Source: Lenisia limosa
Taxonomy: Eukaryota > Breviatea
NCBI GenBank assembly: GCA_001655205.1
Contig: LPNZ01008103.1
Location: 1 to 23,171 of the forward strand
Direction of reading: 5' to 3'
Length of the DNA stretch: 23,171 nucleotides
Position 1 is the stretch's first letter. Each line of letters begins with the position of its first letter. The position numbers and the translations under genes were made by a program. Shown piece after piece: positions 10,339 to 20,200 of this stretch. The notes below the pieces were generated by a model that was not told where the DNA came from, did not search any database, and saw nothing but the letters and a program-made list of their open reading frames with translations.

Positions 10339-10701
10339 TCTGGTTCCTCCAGACTTAGTGTTTCCTTTTTATCCAACTTATATTGGTTATTATTTTATTT
10401 TACATCAAGACCCTTCCTCAGATTGTCATTATTTGTGCAACATTGAATTTTCAAACAATCAACCTAAAGACAAGATCGATGATCAGTATCTCCTTTATTT
10501 ATTAACGCAAAAAATGAAAACGATTTTCCTTTTATAAAACACAAATCATACATCCATTAATGGGAACCATTAGGAAAGAATAATCCAAGAGGTGAAGGGA
10601 TGACACAGTGTCTGGTTAACTGCAGATCCGTGTTTCCTACACAGTCTCCTTTTGCTACTCGTTGACCAAACTAATAATTTAGATCATTAAGAACCGCTGC
10701 A
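10339..10701. promoter_or_regulatory. Head-to-head intergenic region, unknown gene / MFS transporter
   Basis: 363 bp of AT-rich sequence between the divergent start codons at 10338 (minus) and 10702 (plus). Both promoters should lie here. No specific motif stands out and no coding signal was found. Confidence 0.5.
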
Positions 10702-13700
10702 ATGACAGCAGGTCATGCATTTATTCCCCTCGCCTTTTTCTTGGAGCTTATTCTCTTTGCCAACCTTGCTACCACAGAGCCTTTCTTCTCCCTCTACCTA
10801 AGTGAAAAAGGTTAGTTTATGAAGTATTTATTATTTTATGTTAGTTATTCATTTCATCGAAGCTGTCCACACCAATAGTATATTAATTTACCCAACCATT
10901 AAAGTAGACTCTTTTCTCTTTTACTATTGATGAAATTTGGTTTAATCCAAAAGGACTTTCGACATCGGTTGTCGGCTTCCTGGCTGCGTTGCCATTTGCC
11001 TTAGCGTTCTTCTTTATCCCAATTCTAACAAGCCTGGCTGATACGTACTATGCTAGAAAAGTATGCTGGGTGATTTTTTAGAACCTTTATTTTTCAGCAT
11101 CAAACCAAATAAGCGGAAACCCTTTTCTTTTACCCCATGTGTTTATTTTACAATTTAGCTTTTGATTGTCCTTGCCGGATGCTTTTCAGTTTTCTTCTAC
11201 ACCATTTTACGGTTTGTGGACAAACGGTGTAGAAAAACTGTTAAAACATTTTCTACTTATCGGCGATACCACATATGCAATTCAAAGAATGAACTCCTTT
11301 TCTTGAATATTTCATTTCTTACACCATAGTTTTATAGTCACTGGACCTCTATTTTATGTCATCGTGGTGGTCTCCTTATTTGCTATTGCCAAATCCGTTT
11401 TTGGTTAGGGGGTGACAATCTTGGAGGTTCCTTTATTTTAATGATATAGAATAAAGATATCATATCTGATATAGTATATATACTACATATGATATGCATA
11501 CATTTATCATATAATGTAGATAACTCTTCTGCTCTTCCCATAAACTGGGTTTTTTTGTTTGTTTTTAACGAAAACAGTTCCGATTGTCGACACCCAGGTT
11601 ATCAATATGATGTCAAACCCCCTGAACTACGGCCGGCATCGACTTGGTGGCAGCTTCGGATGGGGCGCTGTGGCATTCATCGTTGCGTGGGCCATGGACC
11701 CCAGTATCATGGGTCTTGACGTTCTCTTTGTGGCCCATTTCTTGATCACGTGAGGGGGTGGTTTCTGAGATAGCTTGCAAATCAGCTAAACCAGACCAAG
11801 GTTTCATTTCTGTCCACAACATGACCAACTAGGGCTGTAATGCTCCTCCTATTCGTCATTGCCACCTCCTCACACCCCTGGATGCTGTCAAAGCAGCTGG
11901 CGGCAGCTGTGGCCTCAAGTCTGGACTCGACAAGACGACAACTCCAGGAAGCCAACCAACGTAAGAGGGAATGGTCATGACGTGCATATTCGCCTCCAAG
12001 ACATACAGTGATTGCAACAAGTCTAACACTGATACGGAGCGCTATCTTTTGTCAATTATTTCAGAACTTATCACGGTCAGTGTACCTTTAGCTCAAAAAT
12101 CCTACTCTATCACTTTGAAGCCCTTCCTCCCAAACTTCCACCTTTTTTTAACTGCAAAACAGCTGAAGCACCCGTGCGAGAGCAGCTCCAACCCGTACCT
12201 TCGAAGCTTGCTGAAAAAAGTGAGAATGTGGGGATAGTATCGACAAACAATCTTGGATGAACAATGTCGCTTTTAAGGCTAACTACATAGCTGTTGACGT
12301 GTCCAACAATGAGTCGCAGCAGAGCGACAATGGCCCTAACACAGTTGTAGAAAGGGAAGAAGAGGGTAATGAAAGCAACAGCGAACAAAACAAGGAGGAG
12401 ACCACCTGCAATGAGAGTGTAGAGATGTATACCGAGTCTGTCGATGCCAGCCAGATTGCTGTTGAAGGCAAAGAGGTGCGGATTAGGGATGGCCGGGTAA
12501 ATATTTATTTGGGCATCTCTCAATTTGACCCATTAGTCTATTCCGTCCTCTTCAAGTTCACAAGAGCTCGCAAGAGAAGACGAAGGTGCGGTAAAAGTAA
12601 CAATCTCATCAGGACTGATAGACAAGCAGGTAGGTATTGATTCTGTGGTAATCAGTTTTTGCAACTGAATAATTGTACCCTCTTAGAACCCAGCGTACAA
12701 GAGAGACATGTTCCTCTTTTACTTCACCGCTTTCATCGTTGGCGCATCACAGGTAGGCCCTACACTTCTTTTGACAGCGGATGTTTGTTTTCGTTGTTTC
12801 AAACTGTTCTATCCTCTAAGAAGAAGCGAAACTGTTAGGATATGGGAGCTGCCATAATCTAACCCATTAGTCGATCTTAAATGTTTTCTTCTACATTTTC
12901 CTTCAAGAAGAGTTTGACCCTCCAACTGTTGTCTTTGTATGCTTCCATTGTTGGAGTATTTACTGATTTTTCTGATTCAAATGGGGTAGATACATGTTTA
13001 TGTTCTCAAAAATCAAACACTCTACACGTAGTTAATATTGTTCCATTTCACAATGTAGGGAATCTGTACAGTTTTCACTGTCATTCTTGAGGTGAGCTTA
13101 AGAGGAATTGTACATGAAAACTGGCTTTGACGTTTGAAGGCACGTCGTATTCTGATTTAAGCCATTTCTTTGATCAACGTGATAGTGATTCACATATCAG
13201 GTTCCCTTCTTCTTCTATTCCAATCTACTACTCCGCACGCTTGGTATCAGGTTTGGGGAGCGCATTCCTGAGCCTTTCCCAACTTGGCTTCAATACATAT
13301 TACATTTGGATCGCAATTAAGCCCCACTCACACCCAGGTGGCTGTGTATTATTGCCATGTTGTCGCTCACTATTCGTCATTGCCTATCCGCGCTCCTGCC
13401 AAGTGTCTGGTTTGCCCTACCCGTTCAGGTATGTCATTGTCTCTATTGGTTAAGGATACATATCATATCCATATACCTGCAAGAGAAACCAATGAATCTT
13501 CCCTCAGTAAAAACAGATACAATAACCCCTGTAGCTTCTCCATGGTCCCACCTGGGGTGGCTTCTGGGCAGGCGGAGTGGAATTCTCCCGAAGATGTGGA
13601 GTTGTTGGCAAGGAGGTTGGATGAGGGTGAATAGAGAGTTCATTGCGTGGATATATTTGTCTCTGGAAGCTAGTCCTTTTGTATTTTCATGGTATCATAT

Positions 13701-14050
13701 CCAAATTTCTTTGGTTTTTGAACCGTATTTCCCCTTATTTGTTTAGACTGCGTCTCAAGGTGTTTTCGTAGGTGTTATCACTGGTATGTTGAGGGAATAT
13801 TGTCAGTGTGGGTCTGTGAGTGTGATGAATTCACCAAAAACCGATTTTTTTGTTGTTGTTACTATTTACATTTTTGCCTCGTTCAAATAACTCGAAAGGT
13901 CTTGGCTTCGGGACAGGCAGTGTCATTGGCGGCTTGCTCCTGGCATCAATTGGAGCACGCACCACGTTTTGGCTGTCAGCGGCTGTCACTTTCGTTTCTA
14001 CTATTCTTTTCTTTGTAGGAGGGAGTCTCAAGTTCAGAAGCATTGATTGA
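10702..14050 (+). CDS. Major facilitator superfamily transporter (MFS_1-like, LacY/MFSD6-type)
   Basis: A 12-helix secondary transporter of unknown substrate. Exons: 10702-10810, 10954-11060, 11159-11226, 11330-11403, 11578-11749, 11833-11960, 12065-12079, 12163-12219, 12291-12496, 12537-12590, 12687-12752, 13059-13091, 13201-13250, 13338-13428, 13535-13615, 13747-13783, 13899-14050. They sum to 1500 nt, 499 residues, with consistent phases. Helix 1 begins in FIPLAFFLELILFAN. The helix 2 exon reads GLSTSVVGFLAALPFA, then SLADTYYARK (the loop 2-3 Asp). Helix 4-5 has PIVDTQVIN and YGRHRLGGSFGWG, the YGRxRxxGSxGWG signature of this class. A very acidic, Ser/Asn/Gln-rich linker of about 120 residues separates the two six-helix halves. 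The second half contains VPFFFYSNLLLRTLG, FALPVQLLHGPTWGGFW and GLGFGTGSVIGGLL; it ends after a last helix. Exon 7 is a 15-nt microexon and the donor of exon 3 (11211 or 11226) is ambiguous. Confidence 0.9.
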
Positions 14051-14265
14051 GTGTGCAATTGATGCGACCTTTTATCAGCCACTTTGCTAACTATCTTAGG
14101 TTGCTAATCCTCTCCCTCGTTTTGAGAAGTAGCTGTTTCTTAATTAGGTTATTAGACTTCAATGCAAGGGTTGTTGCATTTTCATTCGCTCCTTCAGCAA
14201 TATAGTAAGCACAAAAATATTATCTCACATCGAAACATCATCAAAACATCGAATAAAAATAATAA
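14051..14265. other. Tail-to-tail intergenic space
   Basis: 215 bp between the MFS stop (TGA at 14048-14050) and the stop of the REJ-like protein (TAG complement at 14266-14268). It is AT-rich and nothing else is recognisable. Confidence 0.6.
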
Positions 14266-17200
14266 CTAGGTTGTGGTGGACATGGTCATTGTGGACTCTT
14301 CTCCAGCAGTAGGCGAGGTCATATCAGAAAAGTCGGTAAACTCCATATCCTTCGGTGGGTTAATGAATCAATCAACTCAAGTTATGTGAGATTCTACTCG
14401 CCATACCTTCTGGGGCTTCTTCTCACCCCCCTTGCAGCAAACAAAGGCAGCAACAACAATGGCTGAAATGGCAATAATTGACCCGAGACCAAGTGTTACG
14501 GCACCGCCAGGTACACTACAAGATGACATTGGTTGGATAACATGGAGTGAGAAATGAAGCGAAAAGTGGTACTGTTTTACATCCTATGGCATACACTTCA
14601 TCCGAGTCACCAGAGGAGACAGTCTCGTCTTCAAGGTTGTCAGTGACATTTGTGGACTCTTCTGAGGAGGATGACGGCTCAAACTTGTATCTGGAATTGT
14701 AAAAAGCACAATTCACTTTTAAAATCTTGAGGATGTTGGCGATATTTCATTAAATATGTTTTATCACCCCCATCTTTCTTACCCATAAACAGCCACTTCT
14801 GCAGGGGCAGTAATCGTGCAGTTAACAAATGTGGAATCCTAACAATATGTGAAAAATTGAATTAATTGGAAATGGCCCTTGAAGTGCGTTGAATAAGCAA
14901 TACCGAATTTGAGAATGAGAAATGAGAAAAGAGTTGAATGAGTAATGTAATATTTCACTGTGTTATCGAAATATCATCATATTAGTATTACTAGCAGCTA
15001 CTTATATAATTGCTCTTGGTCAATCACCCAATGTGTACCTGAGTTGTAGGAAGAGATATCTGAGACACAGTGTTGAAGCAGATGTAAGACTCATCAGTAG
15101 CAAGAGTAGCCAGAGTCGTCTTGTTGTAGCTCAAGATCATTGTGCCAGTCATTGTTTCAACAACTCTGAAGGGGTCAAAAGGCAATGTCAGAAATGAATT
15201 TTTGAACAAAACGAAATCTCACCGAATGGACTGGGATTTAAGTGAAATCGAACGAAGAGTATTGTCACGAGGATAGACAGAAATCTAAGATATGAGTCGT
15301 AAAAAGATGTAGACAAAGCAGATGTTATCAACAAGAGCGTTGAATATGGGTCTTCAACTTAAAATCCTACCGAGTGGGTGCTCCAAGTGTCTGAGGGAGA
15401 AATTGAAATTTGTCCGTCAACAACATCAGCCATCAAGCCGTCCTTACTCTGACCACCCGACACGTGGACAGTCGAGGCCTCGGACACAATCACACTATCC
15501 GCGTATTCACCGAGCCTGACAGCAAGATTCTTCAGGAAGGTGTGAGCAGACGTAATATCAGCATCACCGACAGCCACACTGAAACCGACGAGCTTGTCAA
15601 TGATGTCCTTCATCTTAGCGTGATCGACTCCCGTGACCATATGATCATAACGTTTGAGGAGCGTGGTGACCTGGCCAGCCGTCACGCGGCTTCTCAATAT
15701 GTCACTGTTAGTAACGGATACAACACCATCAACACCAAGGTTAGTGACTGTGCTGTTATCGATGAGTTTGACCATGACCGTCACTGCATCGTCTGTGGTT
15801 AAGCTTGATATGAGACCAAGAGCCTCAATGAAGTCATCGGTTTTCTCAGAGGGACTGCCTGAACGATCGAGAATATCATCGACAACCGCGGCATCCAATG
15901 GGGTAATTGACAGTGCAGCGGATTCGGCAGATTGAGATGCGCCCGATTCGGCATCATAAGCTGTACACAGCAGTTTGACTGTTCCGAAGGGCAGGGTGGC
16001 GACAGTATCACAACAGGCACAGACCTCTTCAATGACATTATTGTCAATGTCAATAGCATCAAGACGGTACGTAAGGGTATAGGTGTTGTAGGCGGGACTA
16101 CTGGCACTGCATGATGTGGTGAAGTTCGTGAACCCTGCATTCCCTGAAACGGGGGTAATGGAATTATACGTGACCAGGGGCTTATGATAGGCATTCAGTG
16201 CCACGGTTCCAAGACCGACTTCGTTGGTGGTAGTGGACTTGGCGTTAATAGTGACAATAACCGAGTCAGTCACACTGTCCCAGTTGCTGTGATTGAGAAC
16301 CAGTGAGTTTCCCGACGCTACAATTGGGTAGTCAGAGTCGGAAACAGAAAGGGTCCAAGTCACGGCCTCTGAAACCGACGAAACGTGGAACGTAAGCTGG
16401 GTGGTTTCTCCAACAAGCAGTTTATCGGACGTTGTTACAAGGTAAGCAGGGGCTGAAGGACGGGTGAAGAAGGCCGATACCGTTTCCTTTGCCTCCACGC
16501 TGAAGACACGGTTCAGGACCGAGACAGTGAACTCGACAGACTCATCGATGTAGGTTCCGCTTTCAATGTGGAGAGTTAGGTTGTCAGCAGAAAAAGTCAC
16601 ACCGGATGGACAGTTGATGTTGTTACACAGCCACTATAAAGTCAATATGTTACTTTGAGTCAATGTTGGTTTTAAGAAGGTAAATCATGTTTACTATGTA
16701 TATTTGAATTATTCATTGACATAACAAAATTTTAAAAGTCACTGATTGGTGGTGGAATACATTGAACATTAATGCATCCGTACATGTTGAAAGAAAGTCC
16801 AACCTGGGGTGCATCCAGATCAGCAGGGTTGCTGTCTCCGGTAACAACGACAGAAACAGTGTGGTTGAGGAGACGATAGGTAGGCTCAGAAGGCGCAGTC
16901 AAAATAGCAAAAACCGTGGGCAGTGGAGGGATATCAATGACGACGTTGGTTTCACGAGTATACTTGACACCAAGTTGCGTGTGTTTACAGGAGGCCTTTC
17001 CAATGATATGACTATGATGCTCAGTGAACTCCGTTGTGACTTGGAACTTACGGTCGAAGCTTCCAGCCTGTTTTTTTCAATTACAGGTGTTTTTGAGGGA
17101 TTATAAAGATTGTTTGGTTTTTCAGATAACCATTCATTTGATAGGTATTCGCTTAATTTCTTAACACAAACATTTTTCTAACAGGTAAATAAAACAAACA

Positions 17201-20200
17201 TACCACAGTGGTGTATGCCCAGGGATCGTCAAGGGTGAATTCGCAGCTGAGATAGGCGGAGTACATCTTGAACTCGAATGTCAATTCCTGAAATGTTGTG
17301 AAATACAGACAGAATGAACATAAATATTCCGGACTTTTTATTCTGAGAATAATGCTTATGTCACCCCCCCCCCNNNNNNNNNNNNNNNNNNNNNNNNNNN
17401 NNNNNNNNNNNNNNNNNNNNNNNNNNNNNNNNNNNNNNNNNNNNNNNNNNNNNNNNNNNNNNNNNTGTAATTTTTTTTACTGCCATCTATTGTCTTACGC
17501 CAACCGACCTGAGCTGGTCCTGTAATGTTGAGCCGGCTTGCAACAAGATCAAACTGGACAGTCTCAGGTTCTATGGGACAGAAGGTAAACTCCTTTGAAG
17601 TGGCTGACACTGTCTGGTAACCGGCTTTGGTCGCTGTAACAATAACAGTGTGCGTTCCTTCCTCGAAACTACAATATTACGGGTGAGGTTCTCAGAGTGA
17701 GGTAGACATGGTAACATATATTGTGTTGACTAATAAAACACGATGTTATCTCATATACGATCATTACAAATGGAAATAATGCAACCAATTACCGTACAGC
17801 ATAGTATGAAAATATCAAATTATTTATCGGATGTGGGGAGACAGAAAAGCAACCATATGAATATCCATATTAGTTTATGTTTGAATTATACCAACCCTTC
17901 AAGCACGACGTTGGAACCTGTTTTGCCGAGACATGGGGTTCCGCATTCCCAAGAATAAGTTACATCGGCAACTTCAGTTCCACCAAAAACCTAAAAGGCT
18001 TTGAGACATTTGGATCATGGACCAAGATGCCTGGACGTCACAATATTCAAATGAGGAAAAAAATCAACCCCATACAAATGGCAAATACGTTTCAGCAGAG
18101 AAGTGAATAGACTTAGTGTAATCATCTTCAGTCGGGGTGGTTAGGAAGACCTCCATGAGAGTGGAAGGACCGACTGCAAACTCCTGGTAGTAGGCAGCAG
18201 TCTTATATCCGCCGAAAACAATCTTAGCCACAGCGCCATTTGCGAGGGCTTCAGGCGTGGGGATGGCATCAATGCAACCAAAGCGAGGGGCAGAAACAGG
18301 GAGGGTTACATCGTCAAACTAGGAAGTCAAACGAAACAAAAACAGAAAAAAGTATCAAACTGACAGAGAAATGCCAGGAGGATTGCAGGTACAATGAGAT
18401 CAAATCCAAAATCAGGCAACACACCTGGATATGGTTGCTGAATTGCACTCTGAAGGTAACGTTGACGCAACGAGAAGTGTCGAATATCACATTCTCACCT
18501 CCCAAAAAAAACTAATCGTAAGAAGGGGTCGAATAGGATTATATCTCACATAGGATCCAACATTGTAGACGAATTCAAGACTCATTGGTCCTGTGAAGTT
18601 CTGGGAAATAGGGCTGTCAGCGTAAGCCTTTGTGCTATATCCTTCATATAGCCACTCGTTGCCGGTATTGACAGTGACCTGAGTGGTAAATATAAGACTT
18701 TTGAATAATGAAAATAGTTTGATAGCATTGGTCTCGATTTATCTACAGTATGCTTTGCATCAAAATAGAGACAATCTTGGACCATCACTCCAAGTTCGCA
18801 TGTCAAAAACACAGCATGCACCAAGGTAAGCCACTTGTGTTATGTATGCCACTTCTCAATGACCCTCATACGCCATTGAGTACGAGAATCAGATCGCTGA
18901 GGCGGTTGCCGTTGTACCATGTGGACTGGGCTCTGAGGCGCTGGAGGGCAATGTCCAAGCCAGACATGGTTCCACTGTAGTCCCACGAGCCGGGGGTGGT
19001 GTTGGGAGCTGTTAAGTGAGATATTGTCACATGACAAAGTGAATGGTTGACTTGGTAGGATTTTGTCGCAAAGAGTTAAGGCAGCATGGACAAATGGTAA
19101 GAGTTGGGTATGAATGGAAGAGAGATTAACTCACTATCGGGCTCAGTCATGAAATCCACAAGAGGAGACCAGGAATTTGTGAACGACGCTGTCACCTGGA
19201 GTGTCAAGACAAAAACTGACAAGTCTACTAGTCAAAAGAAGGGTATCATCAAATGAAGGGATAAAAGTCATTCAAAAGAAAGAGTCTAATAATAACATGT
19301 GATAAACAGCCATTTTATCTCAAGCCAATATTGGATTCATCCAACCGGCATTTCACTGCGGTAGTTCATTGGCATGTCATTTAAGTCAAAGTTGACTAGT
19401 TTGTCTCCCCAAATGAGAGCACCACTTTGCTAAAAATGTCACAAAAAAAGAAATATTCAAACATTCCAACAGTTTCTCTTCTCAAAACACCCCACTGGTG
19501 TCAAAGATTGACCCCCCCCATGATTTGTCTACTCTACTCACTTTCTTTACGTCTCTTATCGTAAATGAATACTCCTTAGGGGTGAGACTATCTGGGCTGG
19601 TAAAAAAAGCTCTTTTGAAATTATCAACATAGAAAAAACAAAATTCTTAACTTACTCATAATGTACTTCGCTGAGTTGGTGACCCTATAAGATGAGTTAA
19701 AATTACCAATTTCAGCAGTCCAACAGAGAAGGACGAGGTAAAACATAATATGTCCCACAAACACTAAAGCGGTTGACGTTGATGAGTAGAGACTGGTCGG
19801 AAGTGGGTCGTTAACTGAAGGATCCATTTGCACATAAACATAGTTGGACAACTCGGCGTCTTTGGTAATGTTATTCGTGAAGTGAGGGGCAGTCTAAAAA
19901 TGTAAGTGTAGAATCCAGGGGAATGAACTTTTCACTAGATAAAGTTAAAAATTGTGTTCACATTGAAGCATACAAGGAAAGGCATAGCTGCGAGTGACAA
20001 GTCATGAACAACTTGTTCGGAGAGTTGAAGACGCAGACGAGGATTTGTACCGATTTTTGAGGAGGAATCAATATAGTCAAATTGGTACTCAGCTTCAATA
20101 AGGTAGTACTTGGAGGGCGGTGTGAACGGTTTACTTGCAATAACTTTACCAACTGTCAAGTTAGAAAAAAGTATCATTGTATTTTAACAATATTAGAGTC

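Noticed and set aside
11440-11510. AT-rich stretch with several short palindromes (ATATGATATG-like) in an MFS intron, considered as a mobile-element end or structured RNA.
   Set aside because: Simple low-complexity sequence with no defined arms or conserved core.
12110-12523. 137-codon hydrophobic open frame on the minus strand resembling a membrane protein.
   Set aside because: It is the reverse complement of the acidic linker exons of the MFS transporter; Glu codons read backwards give Phe/Leu codons.
13244-13250. Apparent 7-nt 'intron' GTATCAG, or a frameshift, in the MFS gene, because the next stretch is open in another frame.
   Set aside because: Using the donor GTTTGG at 13251 and the acceptor at 13337 joins LRTLGI to RWLCIIAMLSL in phase and matches the family, so neither a mini-intron nor a frameshift is needed.
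15410-15935. Plus-strand open frames of 93-130 codons.
   Set aside because: They are antisense shadows of the 1263-bp exon of the REJ-like gene, whose coding strand is supported by splice sites and domain similarity.
16743-16768. Extending the 300-bp REJ-protein exon to the GTGACT donor at about 16743.
   Set aside because: It would leave phase 1, while the next exon (starting W-L-C-N-N) needs phase 0. The earlier GTTCAA donor gives exactly 100 codons.
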